Below, in pieces: positions 24,627 through 59,800 of a stretch of DNA of 64,000 bases. The number at the start of each line of letters is the position of its first letter. Within the stretch, counting starts at the first letter, position 1. The notes under the pieces are model-generated. The model saw only the letters and a program-made list of their open reading frames with translations, had not been told where the DNA came from and did no database searches. Both the position numbers and the translations under genes were made by a program. Source of the stretch: Streptomyces sp. SolWspMP-5a-2 (GTDB lineage: Bacteria > Actinomycetota > Actinomycetes > Streptomycetales > Streptomycetaceae); the NCBI RefSeq assembly GCF_900091845.1, contig NZ_FMCI01000035.1, forward strand, positions 1 to 64,000. Direction: 5' to 3'.

Positions 24627-24849
24627 TATCGACGAATTCGTCTCCATCGTGCGTGATGAACTCGGCCTCCCCGTCACGGCCGACGACGTCGACCTGAGCT
24701 TCGACGAGCTGCCGGGCTGGGACTCCGTACAGATGCTCTGGCTGCTCACCATCCTGGAGCAGCGCACCGGCAAGAGCCTCTCCCTGCCGGACATGCTGGA
24801 GGCCCCCAGCCTCGCCGGGCTCCACAAGCTCGTGGTGGCGGCCCGGTGA
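24619..24849 (+). CDS. Free-standing acyl carrier protein (glyceryl carrier)
   Basis: The protein has 76 residues. The phosphopantetheine site is GWDSVQML with Ser36; the Asp-Ser pair is intact. It begins inside the end of the FkbH gene (8-bp overlap; a GTG three bases earlier at 24616 is also possible) and its stop codon overlaps the next gene's start (GTGA). AGGTGGAA lies just upstream. This coupling implies a fixed partnership: FkbH loads glycerate on this ACP, as for the small ACPs of tetronate and methoxymalonyl pathways. Composition is typical of type II ACPs (acidic, LPDMLEAPSLAGLHKLV). Confidence 0.95.
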   Translation: MTSIDEFVSIVRDELGLPVTADDVDLSFDELPGWDSVQMLWLLTILEQRTGKSLSLPDMLEAPSLAGLHKLVVAAR

Positions 24850-25739
24850 ACGCCGCGCCCCTCGCCCCCGAACGGCGGCCCACCTTCTACTTCCTCGACC
24901 ACATCAAGTCGTTCTCCCCGGTCTTCCTGGACACCGAGGTCGACATGACGGCCGTGCTCCGGCACCGGGCGGACGCGCGGGCCGGGGGCCAGCACTACTC
25001 CCTCGTCTCCTACGTCGTGCACGCCGCGGGACGCGTCCTCGCCCGGCACCCCGAGGCCAACGCCGCCATCCGGGGCAGCTTCGCCCCCAAGGTCGCCAGG
25101 TTCTCCGGGGTCTCCGGCAAGGTGACCTTCGACAAGACGGTCAACGGGCGGCGCGTGGTGCTGTCCACCGTGCTGCCCGACGTGCACGAGGCCGCCCAGG
25201 CGGACATCCAGCGGCAGATCGAGACCATCCGGGACGGCGACCCGGAGACGATGCCGCAGCTCGCGAAGATCAGGGCGCTGCGCAAGCTGCCCGTGCCGCT
25301 GGGCCGGCTGGTCTTCCGCACGGGCATCCGCGGCCTCACCCGCCGGCCGCAACTGGTCGGCACCTTCGCCGTCACCTCCCTGGGCCACAGCGCCGTGGAC
25401 AGCTTCCACTCGGTCGGCGGCACGACCGTCACCCTCGGCGTCGGCAGGATGTCCGACCGTCCGGTCGTCCGCGACGGAGCCGTCACCATCGCCCCGATGA
25501 TGCGCCTCAGCCTCGCCTTCGACCACCGTGTCATCGACGGCGCGGAGGCGGCCGACGTGCTGACCGACCTCAAGACGCGGCTGGAGGAGTTCGGCTCCGA
25601 CACCCCGGAGCCGACCGCCACCGCGGCGACCACGCCCGAGCCCGCCACCACCGGGGCGACCACCACCGGGTCCGCCGCCACCGGGTCTGCCGTCACCGAC
25701 GGGACCGCCACAGCCGAGGACGTGCCGGTGGCGCCCTGA
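24846..25739 (+). CDS. 2-oxoacid dehydrogenase E2-type acyltransferase, catalytic domain only
   Basis: The protein has 297 residues from a GTG that overlaps the ACP stop by 4 bp. It is the chloramphenicol-acetyltransferase-like core of dihydrolipoyl acyltransferases without lipoyl or subunit-binding domains. The catalytic motif is DHRVIDGAEA with His227 and Asp231. FAVTSLG and TTVTLGVGRM are also family-like. In agglomerin and abyssomicin pathways the enzyme of this type (Agg4/AbyA4) acetylates the hydroxymethyl of the tetronate ring before elimination to an exocyclic alkene. That function is inferred from the FkbH-ACP context. The last ~45 residues are a Thr/Ala/Gly-rich disordered tail (ATTGATTTGSAATG-like), unusual for this family. 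The elimination partner (Agg5/AbyA5) is not next to it. Confidence 0.88.
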   Translation: MNAAPLAPERRPTFYFLDHIKSFSPVFLDTEVDMTAVLRHRADARAGGQHYSLVSYVVHAAGRVLARHPEANAAIRGSFAPKVARFSGVSGKVTFDKTVNGRRVVLSTVLPDVHEAAQADIQRQIETIRDGDPETMPQLAKIRALRKLPVPLGRLVFRTGIRGLTRRPQLVGTFAVTSLGHSAVDSFHSVGGTTVTLGVGRMSDRPVVRDGAVTIAPMMRLSLAFDHRVIDGAEAADVLTDLKTRLEEFGSDTPEPTATAATTPEPATTGATTTGSAATGSAVTDGTATAEDVPVAP

Positions 25740-25824
25740 CCGGCATCCCCGCACTCCTCACACTTCCCGCAGGTCTCGCAAGGCCCGCGGTTCCCACAGG
25801 TCCCGCAGTTCCCGCACTCCTCGC

Positions 25825-25865
25825 ACGGTGAAGGGCCCCGGTCTCCGACCGGGGCCCTTCACCGT
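25825..25865. terminator. Strong bidirectional terminator between the trio and the PKS operon
   Basis: Perfect 19-bp arms (25825-25843 and 25847-25865; core GAAGGGCCCCGGTC / GACCGGGGCCCTTC) enclose a 3-base loop. It lies between the convergent acyltransferase gene and PKS E, ending 7 bp before the PKS E stop codon. Degenerate CCCGCAG-type repeats occupy 25748-25826 just before it. Confidence 0.9.
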
Positions 25866-25872
25866 CACCAGG

Positions 25873-32532
<6,660 letters not shown>

Positions 32533-32572
32533 GTGTGTCACCTCGTACGGAGTTCAGTTGACGGTGAAGGGT

Positions 32573-39166
<6,594 letters not shown>

Positions 39167-39208
39167 GACAGATTCGTTCCTCTGGGCTGGATATGCCGAT
39201 ACGTGCGG

Positions 39209-51181
<11,973 letters not shown>

Positions 51182-51214
51182 GGTTTTTCCTCTGTTGCTA
51201 GTTCGCGAACGGTG

Positions 51215-54200
51215 TCAGGAGAGGCCGAGCTCGCTGTCGATCATGGAGAATATTTCCTCGTCGGAAGAGGAACTGATCTCCTGTGTGGCGCTGACGCTCT
51301 CCGGGTCCTCGCCCAGCTTGATGAGGAACCTCTGGAGCTGTGACACGATGCGCGTCCGCGTTTCGACGTGCAGAGTGGGAACCAGGGAATCCATGTCGAT
51401 CTTTTCGAGCGCGGCGAAAAGGTCCGCCGGATTCGCCGTTTCGTCCCTGACCAACTGCGTCCGCAGATAGTGCGCGAGGGTGGCGGGGGTGGGGTGGTCG
51501 AGTATCGCGGTGGTGGGCAGACGCAGGCCGGTGACGGTCCCGAGCTTGTTGCGGAGTTCGACGGCGGTGAGCGAGTCGAGCCCCATGTCGAAGAATCCGC
51601 GGTGCTCGTCGATTCCGCGGGGATCGCTGTGCCCGAGAACGGCGGCCACGTGGTCGCGTACGAGGCCGAGGAGGAACTGTTCCTGTTCGGCCTCGGTGAG
51701 CGGAGCGAGCGTCTGGGCGAGCATCTGCCCGGCGCCTCCGCTGCCGACGCCGTTGTTCGCGGAGGCGGGCCGCAGGGTCGGCAGAAGCGTGCGGTAGAGG
51801 GGCGGCAGATCGGGGTTGTTGCGGAGAGCCGTGAGGTTGAGGCGGGCGGTGAGGAGATGCGGCTGAGAGGCCGTCAGGGTGCGGTCGAAGAGCGCGAGAG
51901 CGTCGTCGGTGGAGAGCGGGGCGACGCCGGTGCGGTTCATGCGCGCCAGGTCGGCGGTGTCGAGATGGCCGGTCAGGGCGCTGGCCTGCTGCCACAGACC
52001 CCAGGCGAGCGAACTCGCGGGCAGGCCGCGTGCGTTGCGGTGGTGGGCGAGGGCGTCGAGGAAGGTGTTGGCGGCTGCGTAGTTGGCCTGGCCGGGGTTG
52101 CCTAGGGTGCCTGCGGCTGAGGAGTAGAGGAGGAAGGCGCTCAGGCCGAGGTGCTGGGTCTGCTGGTGCAGGTTCCAGGCGGTGTCGGCCTTGGAGCGCA
52201 GGACGGCGTCCACTTGCTCGGGGGTGAGGTTGGCCAGCGTGGCGTCTTGGAGGAGGCCGGCGGTGTGGACGACCGCGGTGAGGGGGTGCTCGTCCGGGAC
52301 CGACGCCAGCAGCGCGGCGAGCTGGTCGGCGGCGGCGGTGTCGCAGGCGGTGATGGTGACGTCCGCGCCGAGGTCGGTCAGTTCCTGGCGGAGCTGGTCG
52401 GCGCCGTCGGCCTGGAGCCCGCTTCGGCTGGTCAGGAGCAGATGGCGGGCCTCGTGACGGGTGACGAGGTGGCGGGCGAGGAGGCTGCCGAGGGTGCCGG
52501 TGCCTCCAGTGATGAGGATCGTGCCGTCCGGGTCGAACAGCGCGGGCGTGACGTCGGTGGCGGTGGCCGTCCGTGCCAGGAGCGGGGCGTGAACGACCGC
52601 GCCCCGAACGGCCAGTTGGGGTTCGCCGGAGGCCAGTGCGGTGTGCAGGGTGGCCGGGCCTACCGCGTCCGTGTCCAGGTCGATGAGGGTGAAGCGGTCG
52701 GGGTTCTCGCTCTGCGCGGTGCGGACCAGACCCCACAGCGGGGATGCGGTGAGGTCGCGGACATCCTCGTCGGAGCGGGTGGCGACGGCGCCGCGGGTGC
52801 AGACGACCAGGCGCTTGCCGGTCAGCCGCTCATCGGCCAGCCACTCCTGGAGCAGAGCGAGCAGGTGGTGGGTCGCCTGGTGCAACTCCGGTGCCGTGGT
52901 GAGGGGCTGGAAGATGCAGGACAGCAAGACGTTGTTGGGGCTGTCGGCGGCTTCGGCGAGTGCGGCGACGCTCTTGAACCTGGGCATGGGCGTGTCGGCC
53001 GACACCGTCGCGTCGGTCTCAGGGGAGACCGGGAAGTGCTCGGTGTCCAGCCAGGCCAGGTTGGCGTCCGTTGCGGAGCCGGGCTCCTCCGCAGGCAGCG
53101 CGGACGAGGGCAAGGTGGTCCACTCGATGTGGAACAGGCTGTCCCGCACGGTCCTGGCCGTGTCGACGAGCTGGGCGACCGGCAGGGGACGGAACGTGAC
53201 CGTCTCAATCGACGCCACGAGCGCGCCGCTGGAGTCGGCCGCCGCCATGGCGAACGTGTCCTCGCCCGTCGCGGTGAACTTCACGCGCAGGGACGACGCA
53301 TTGACGGCGTGCAGACGCACCCCGGACCAGGAGAACGGCACAGGAACGGCGTCACCGGGCGCGTCCATCGTCTGCAACGCGATGGCGTGCAGGGCCGCGT
53401 CGAGAAGCGCGGGGTGGATGTCGAAGGCGTCGTCTGCTTCGGCGTTCTCGGGGAGGGCGATCTCCGCGTAGGTGTGCTGGTTGTCGCGCCAGGCGGCGGT
53501 GAGGCCCTGGAAGGCGGGTCCGTAGGTGTAGCCGTGTTCGGCGAGCGTCGGATAGGCGCTGTCCACCTCGATGGGCGTGGCGTTGGCCGGTGGCCACGCG
53601 GTCAGGTCGGGCTCCGGGTGCGCCGGGGCGACGGAGGTGAGGGTGGCGGTGGCGTGGACCGTCCAGGCGTCGACATCGTCCGGGGTGGTGCCCTGCGCGC
53701 GAGAACGGATGGTCAGGGAACGGCGCGCGTCTTCGGACGGGGAGAGGGTGGCCTGGAGGTCGAGAGGGTGGCTGCTCAACAAGAGCGGTGCGTGGAGGGT
53801 GAGTTCTTCGACGTGGGGGTGTCCGGTGTGGTGGCCGGTGTGCAGGGCCAGGTCTACGAAGGCGGTACCCGGGAGCAGGGGTGTGCCGGTGATCGCGTGG
53901 TCGGCCAGCCATGGCTGGAGGTAGGTCGAGAGGGCGCCCGTGAAGACGCGGCTGTCGTCGGGGAGTTCGAGGCTGGCGGTGAGGAACGGGTGCTCGGTGG
54001 CGTCGAGTCCGAAGGCGCTGGCGTCGCCTGCGCTGGTGGGGGTGTGGTGGAGCCAGTAGCGCTGGTGCTGGAACGCGTAGGTGGGCAGGTCGACGGGCTT
54101 GTTGGTGGCCGGTGCGGTGTGGCCGTTCCAGTTGACGCTGGTGGTGCCGTGGGTGTGGAGCTGGGCGGCGGAGGTGAGGAATTGTGCCCAGTCGCCCTTG

Positions 54201-56827
54201 TGGCGGCGGAGGGTGCCGGTGGTGAGGGTGGGGGTGTCGTGGTGGTCGGTGGTGTCGAGGATGTCCTGGATGCTGGTGGTGAGGACGGGGTGGGTGCTGA
54301 TCTCGATGAGGTGGTGGTGTCCGTCGGCGATGAGGGTGCGGGCGGTGTCGCTGAAGCGGACGGTCTGGCGCAGGTTCCGGTACCAGTAGTCGGTGTCGAG
54401 AGTGGTGGTGTCTTCGGTGAGGGTGCCGGTGACGGTGGAGTAGAAGGGGGTGTGGCCTGGCTGGGGTGTGATGGTGCGTAGGTCGTGGTGGAGGTGGTCG
54501 TGGATGACTTCGACGTGGGGGGAGTGGGAGGCGTAGTCGACGGGGATGGTGCGGGCGTTGATGTTCCGATCAGTGCTGGTGGTGACGATTTCGGTGAGGG
54601 CGTTGGCGTCGCCGGAGACGATGGTGGTGGCGGGTCCGTTGTGGGCGGCGATCCCGATGCGGCCGTTCCAGGGTGCGATGAGTGCTTCGGCCTGGTCTGC
54701 GGGGAGGGGCAGGGAGACCATGCCGCCTTGTCCGGAGATCTGGCGGAGGGCTTGGGAGCGCAGGGCGACGATGCGTGCGGCGTCGTCGAGGGTGAGGATT
54801 CCGGCGACGTGCGCGGCGGCTATCTCGCCCTGGGAGTGACCGATGACCGCCTGCGGCTGGATGCCGTGGGACTTCCAGAGTGCGGCGAGGGACACCATCG
54901 TCGCGAACAGGACGGGCTGTACGACGTCGATGCGGTCGAGGGAGGGGGCGTCGGGGTGTTCGCGGATGACGTCGAGGAGTGACCAGTCGCAGTGGGGTGC
55001 GAGGGCGTCGGCGCAGGCTTGCATGCTGTCGCGGAACACGGTGCTGGTGTCGAGGAGTTCGCGTCCCATGCCCGGCCATTGCGAGCCCTGGCCTGGGAAC
55101 ACGAACGCCGTCTTCCCGGCGATACGGGAACGCTGATCGACGGGACTCCGGACCAGGTGGGGTGAGGGGCGTTCCTCCACCAACGCCCGCAGCCCGTCCT
55201 GGAGTTCGGTGCGGTCGTGGGCGATGACGGCCGCACGGTGGTCGAAGGCGGTGCGGGTGGTGGCGAGGGCGTGTGCGATGTCGTGGGCGTCCACGTCCGG
55301 GTGGGCGGAGGCGAACGCGTGCAGCCGTGCGCCCTGGTCGGTCAGCGCGTCCGCCGACTTGCCTGAGAGGAGCCAGACACCCGGCCCGTCGGTGACGGTG
55401 TCCGCCGGGTCGGCCACGCTCGGCGGCTCGGTGCCCTGGACAGGGGGCTGTTCGAGGATGACGTGAGCGTTGGTGCCGCTGATGCCGAAGGACGAGACGG
55501 CCGCCCGGCGGGGATGGTCCGTGACCGGCCACGGCGTCTTCGCGGTGAGCAGGCTGATGTTCCCGGTGGTCCAGTCGACGTGCGGGCTCGGCTCGTCGAT
55601 GTGCAGGGACTGCGGCAGCGCCCCGTGGCGCATGGCGAGGATCATCTTGATGACCCCGGCGACACCTGCGGCGGCCTGGGTGTGTCCGATGTTGGACTTG
55701 ATGGAGCCCAGGTGCAGCGGCAGTTCGGCGGGGCGGTCCTGGCCGTAGGTGGCCAACAGCGCCTGTGCCTCGATGGGATCGCCGAGTTTCGTCCCGGTGC
55801 CGTGTGCTTCGACGGCGTCGACCTGGTCGGGGGTGAGTCCGGCGTTGGCGAGGGCCTGCCGGATCACGCGTTCCTGGGACGGGCCGTTGGGGGCGCTGAG
55901 TTGGCTGCTGGTGCCGTCCTGGTTGATGGCGCTGCCGCGGACGAGGGCGAGGACGGTGTGGCCGTTGCGCTGTGCGTCGGAGAGGCGCTCCAGCATCAGG
56001 AGGCCGACGCCCTCCGCCCAGCCGGTGCCGTCGGCTGCGGCGGCGAACGGCTTGCAGCGGCCGTCGGGGGAGAGGCCGCGTTGTCGGCTGAACTCGATGA
56101 AGGTGTTGGGTGTGGCCATGAGGGTGGCGCCGCCGGCGAGGGCGAGTTCGCATTCGTTGTTGCGCAGGGCCTGCACGGCGAGGTGGAGGGCGACGAGGGA
56201 GGAGGAGCAGGCGGTGTCGACGCTGACGGCCGGACCTTCGAGGCCGAGGGTGTAGGAGACCCGCCCGGAGGCGATGCTGGCCGCGCTGCCCAGGCCCAGG
56301 TAGCCCTCCAGCTCCGCGGGCTTCTCCGGGAAGCGGGCGGCGTAGTCGTTGTACATGACGCCCGCGAAGACGCCGGTGCGGCTGCCGCGCAGAGCAGTGG
56401 GGTCGATGCCGGAGCGTTCGGTCGCTTCCCAGGCGCATTCCAGCAGCAGGCGCTGCTGGGGGTCGATGGTCAGTGCCTCGCGCGGGCTGATACCGAAGAA
56501 CTCGGCGTCGAAGCCGTCGGCATCGGTGAGGAAACCGCCGTGGCGGGAGTACGACTTGTGCGGGGCGTCCGGGTCGGGGTCGTACAGATCCTGGGTGTTC
56601 CAACCGCGGTCCTCGGGGAATCCGGAGATCGCGTCCGTGTTCCCCGAGACCAGGTCCCACAATTCCTCGGGCGACCGCACACCACCCGGGAATCGGCAAC
56701 CTATCCCCACCACCGCGATGGGCTCACGTGACGCCGCGATGAGAAGTTGGTTCTGCTGCCGCAGCCGTTCGGCTTCCTTGACGGACGCTCGGAGGGCAGT
56801 GACGACTTGGTCGATAGACATGGCCAT
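51215..56827 (-). CDS. Modular type I PKS protein B: KS-AT-DH-KR-ACP
   Basis: The protein has 1870 residues. ATG 56827 has AGAGGTG ten bases upstream; a second in-frame ATG at 56821 is possible. Docking helix [20 protein letters not shown] is of a different sequence group from C, D and E. KS Cys207; AT GHSQGE Ser665 with YASHS 765-769 (methylmalonyl); [12 protein letters not shown] and [28 protein letters not shown] (B-type), NYAAAN; no [15 protein letters not shown] near 1752. Tail ends [19 protein letters not shown]. It should add a methyl-branched alkene unit. Its KS-AT region is almost the same as that of module C1 (for example 54.48-56.70 kb against 48.81-51.06 kb). It lies 33 bp upstream of PKS C and 24 bp downstream of PKS A. 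Confidence 0.95.
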   Translation of the reverse strand: MAMSIDQVVTALRASVKEAERLRQQNQLLIAASREPIAVVGIGCRFPGGVRSPEELWDLVSGNTDAISGFPEDRGWNTQDLYDPDPDAPHKSYSRHGGFLTDADGFDAEFFGISPREALTIDPQQRLLLECAWEATERSGIDPTALRGSRTGVFAGVMYNDYAARFPEKPAELEGYLGLGSAASIASGRVSYTLGLEGPAVSVDTACSSSLVALHLAVQALRNNECELALAGGATLMATPNTFIEFSRQRGLSPDGRCKPFAAAADGTGWAEGVGLLMLERLSDAQRNGHTVLALVRGSAINQDGTSSQLSAPNGPSQERVIRQALANAGLTPDQVDAVEAHGTGTKLGDPIEAQALLATYGQDRPAELPLHLGSIKSNIGHTQAAAGVAGVIKMILAMRHGALPQSLHIDEPSPHVDWTTGNISLLTAKTPWPVTDHPRRAAVSSFGISGTNAHVILEQPPVQGTEPPSVADPADTVTDGPGVWLLSGKSADALTDQGARLHAFASAHPDVDAHDIAHALATTRTAFDHRAAVIAHDRTELQDGLRALVEERPSPHLVRSPVDQRSRIAGKTAFVFPGQGSQWPGMGRELLDTSTVFRDSMQACADALAPHCDWSLLDVIREHPDAPSLDRIDVVQPVLFATMVSLAALWKSHGIQPQAVIGHSQGEIAAAHVAGILTLDDAARIVALRSQALRQISGQGGMVSLPLPADQAEALIAPWNGRIGIAAHNGPATTIVSGDANALTEIVTTSTDRNINARTIPVDYASHSPHVEVIHDHLHHDLRTITPQPGHTPFYSTVTGTLTEDTTTLDTDYWYRNLRQTVRFSDTARTLIADGHHHLIEISTHPVLTTSIQDILDTTDHHDTPTLTTGTLRRHKGDWAQFLTSAAQLHTHGTTSVNWNGHTAPATNKPVDLPTYAFQHQRYWLHHTPTSAGDASAFGLDATEHPFLTASLELPDDSRVFTGALSTYLQPWLADHAITGTPLLPGTAFVDLALHTGHHTGHPHVEELTLHAPLLLSSHPLDLQATLSPSEDARRSLTIRSRAQGTTPDDVDAWTVHATATLTSVAPAHPEPDLTAWPPANATPIEVDSAYPTLAEHGYTYGPAFQGLTAAWRDNQHTYAEIALPENAEADDAFDIHPALLDAALHAIALQTMDAPGDAVPVPFSWSGVRLHAVNASSLRVKFTATGEDTFAMAAADSSGALVASIETVTFRPLPVAQLVDTARTVRDSLFHIEWTTLPSSALPAEEPGSATDANLAWLDTEHFPVSPETDATVSADTPMPRFKSVAALAEAADSPNNVLLSCIFQPLTTAPELHQATHHLLALLQEWLADERLTGKRLVVCTRGAVATRSDEDVRDLTASPLWGLVRTAQSENPDRFTLIDLDTDAVGPATLHTALASGEPQLAVRGAVVHAPLLARTATATDVTPALFDPDGTILITGGTGTLGSLLARHLVTRHEARHLLLTSRSGLQADGADQLRQELTDLGADVTITACDTAAADQLAALLASVPDEHPLTAVVHTAGLLQDATLANLTPEQVDAVLRSKADTAWNLHQQTQHLGLSAFLLYSSAAGTLGNPGQANYAAANTFLDALAHHRNARGLPASSLAWGLWQQASALTGHLDTADLARMNRTGVAPLSTDDALALFDRTLTASQPHLLTARLNLTALRNNPDLPPLYRTLLPTLRPASANNGVGSGGAGQMLAQTLAPLTEAEQEQFLLGLVRDHVAAVLGHSDPRGIDEHRGFFDMGLDSLTAVELRNKLGTVTGLRLPTTAILDHPTPATLAHYLRTQLVRDETANPADLFAALEKIDMDSLVPTLHVETRTRIVSQLQRFLIKLGEDPESVSATQEISSSSDEEIFSMIDSELGLS

Positions 56828-56851
56828 GGGAACTTCGCACCTCTGAATTCG

Positions 56852-59800
56852 TCAGGACTCGGTTGTGTTGCCCAAAGCGATCTGCACCAGACTCTCCGCG
56901 TCCATGTCGTCGATCAGGTCGGCGGAGGTGCTGTCGGTGGTCAGCGCTTCGTTGCCGGGCTCGGCGAGTTGCAGCAGCGTGTCGAGGAGGCCGGAATTGC
57001 GCAGTGTGGCAAGAGGAATGGACGTCAGGGCGTCACGGACCTTTGTTTCGAGCGCATCGGCTTCGACTTCATGGCCGGACTTCGTCACGGACGGCACCAG
57101 TTGCGTCCGCAGGTACTGCGCCAGGGTGCCGGGCGTGGGGTGGTCGAGTATCGCGGTGGTGGGCAGACGCAGGCCGGTGGCAGTGCCGATCTTGTTGCGG
57201 AGTTCGACGGCGGTGAGGGAATCAAGTCCCATGTCGAAGAATCCGCGGTGTTCGTCGATCCCGAGGCTGTTCCCGTGCCCGAGAACGGCCGCCACATGGT
57301 CGCGTACGAGGCCCAGGAGGAACTGGTCCTGTTCGGCCTCGGTGAGCGGAGCGAGCGTCTGGGACAGCGAGTGCCCGGCGCCCCCGGTGCCGTTGCCGCT
57401 TCCGTTGTTGGCGGTGGCGGGCCGCACGGTCGGCAGGAGAGCGCGGTAGAGGGGCGGCAGGTCGGGGTTGTTGCGGAGAGCCGTCAGATTGAGGCGGGTG
57501 GGAAGCAGATGGGGGTGGGCGGCGCTGAGCGTGCGGTCGAAGAGCGCGAGTGCGTCGGCGGTGCTGAGCGGCGCGATACCCGTGCGGCTGAGCCGAGCGC
57601 GGTCGGCGCTGTCGAGGTGGCCGCTCAGGGTGCTGGCCTGCTCCCACAGTCCCCAGGCGAGAGAACTCGCGGCCAGACCACGCGCGTTGCGGTGATGGGC
57701 GAGGGCATCGAGGAAGGTGTTGGCGGCGGCGTAGTTGGCCTGCCCGGAGTTGCCCAGGGTGCCGGTGACGGACGAATAGAGGATGAAGGCCGCGAGGTCG
57801 AGGTGCCGGGTCTGCTGGTGCAGGTTCCAGGCGGCGTCCACCTTCGGGCGCAGGACGGCGTCCAGGTGGTCCGGGGTGAGGTTGGCCAGCGTGGCGTCCT
57901 GGACGACGCCGGCGGTGTGCACGACCGCCGTCAGAGGGTACTCGTCCGGGATCGACGCGAGGAGCGCGGCGAGTTGGTCGGCGTCGGCGGTGTCGCAGGC
58001 GGTGATGGTGACGTTCGCGCCGAGGTCGGTCAGCTCTTGGAGGAGTTGGTGGGCGCCTTCGGCTTGGAGGCCGCGTCGGCTGGTGAGGTGCAGGTGGGTG
58101 TGGCCCTGGTCGACCAGGTGGTGGGCGAGGAGGCTGCCGAGGGTGCCGGTGCCGCCGGTGATGAGGACCGTGCCGTTCGGGTCGAGAGACGTGGGCGTGA
58201 TGCCGGTGGCGATGACCGTCCGTGCCAGGCGCGGGGTGTGAACGACCGCGCCTCGAATGGCCAGTTGGGGTTCCCCGGTGGCCAGCGCGGTGTGCAGGAC
58301 GGTGAGGTCGCCCGGGTCGGTGTCCAGGTCGATGAGGGTGAAGCGGTCGGGGTTCTCGCTCTGCGCGGTGCGGACCAGGCCCCACAGAGGTGAGGCGATG
58401 AGGTCGGGTACGTCCTCGTCGGGGCCGGTGGCGACGGCGCCGCGGGTGCAGACGACCAGCCGGGTACCGGCCAGCCGCTCGTCGGCCAGCCACTCCTGGA
58501 GCAGAGCGAGCAAGTGGTGCGTCGCCAGTCGGAGTTCGGTCAACGAGGCCGTCGACACGTCCGAGTCCGTCGACCCAGCGGACTCCGTCGACGTAGCTGA
58601 TTCAGTCGACTCGGAGGGCTCTGCGGCGAGAGGTCCGAAGACGCAGGGCAACAGGACGGTGGCGGGCTTGCTGATGTCGAGGGTTTCGGCGAGCGCGGCG
58701 ATGCTGTCGAACCGGGGAATGTGCGTGCTGGTGCCCTCTGTCGTCCCGTCGGCGCGGAGGGGGAAGCACTTTGTGTCCAGCCAGGCCCAGTTGGCGTCCG
58801 TTTCCGGAGTGGGCGCCGTCTCTTGCACGGGCAACGCGGTCCACTCGACGTGGAACAGGCTGTCCCGGACGACCTTGGCCATGTCGACGAGCTGGTCCGC
58901 GGGCAGGGGGCGCGTGGTGAGGGAGCCGACGGCGGCGACCGGGGCGCCCAGGGCGTCGGCCAAGTGGATGCGGACGGTGTGGTCGCCGGTCGGGGTGAGC
59001 CTGACGCGCAGGCGGCGGGCGCCGGTCGAGTACAGCTCGACCCCGGTCCAGGAGAACGGCACGGAGACTGAGCCGTCGGCGGAGCCCAGGGCCGCATCCA
59101 GGGCGACGGTGTGCAGGGTCGCGTCCAGGAGAGCCGGGTGGATGTCGAAGGCGTCGTCGGCTTCGGGGTTCTCGGGGAGGGTGATCTCCGCGTAGGTGTG
59201 CTGGTCGTCGCGCCAGGCTGCGGTGAGGCCCTGGAAGGCGGGGCCGTAGGCGTAGCCGTGTTCTGCGAGGAGCGTGTAGGCGTCGTCCACGTCGACGGCT
59301 GTGGCGTCGGTCGGGGGCCAGACGGTCAGGTCGGGCGCCTCCTGTGCTGGAGCCGTGGTGGTGAGGGTGGCCGTGGCGTGGACCGTCCAGCCTGTGACGT
59401 CGTCCGGGCCGGCGGCGTGAGCGCGGGAGCGGACGGTCAGGGTGTGGCGGGCGTCCTCGGACGGCGTGAGCGTGGCCTGAAGGTCGAGAGGGTGGCCGCT
59501 CAACAACAGCGGTGTCTGGAGCGTGAGTTCCTCCACATGCGGATGGCCGGTGTGGAGACCGACGTGCAGCGCGAGATCGACGAAGGCGGCGCCGGGAAGG
59601 AGAGGCGTGTCGTTGATGGCGTGGTCGGCGAGCCAGGGGTGGGTCTGCGTCGACAGCGTTCCGGTGAAGACGCGCCTGTCGTCCGGGAGTTCGAGGCTGG
59701 CGGTGAGGAACGGGTGTCCGGTCGCGTCCAGTCCGAAGGTGGAGGCGTCGCCCGCACCGGCGGGAGCGGTGAGCCAGTAGCGCTCGTGCTGGAACGCGTA

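Noticed and set aside
22719..24849. Methoxymalonyl-ACP or hydroxymalonyl-ACP pathway
   Set aside because: It would need an acyl-ACP dehydrogenase, a second dehydrogenase and an O-methyltransferase next to FkbH and ACP; none is present, while the E2-type acyltransferase points to tetronate chemistry.
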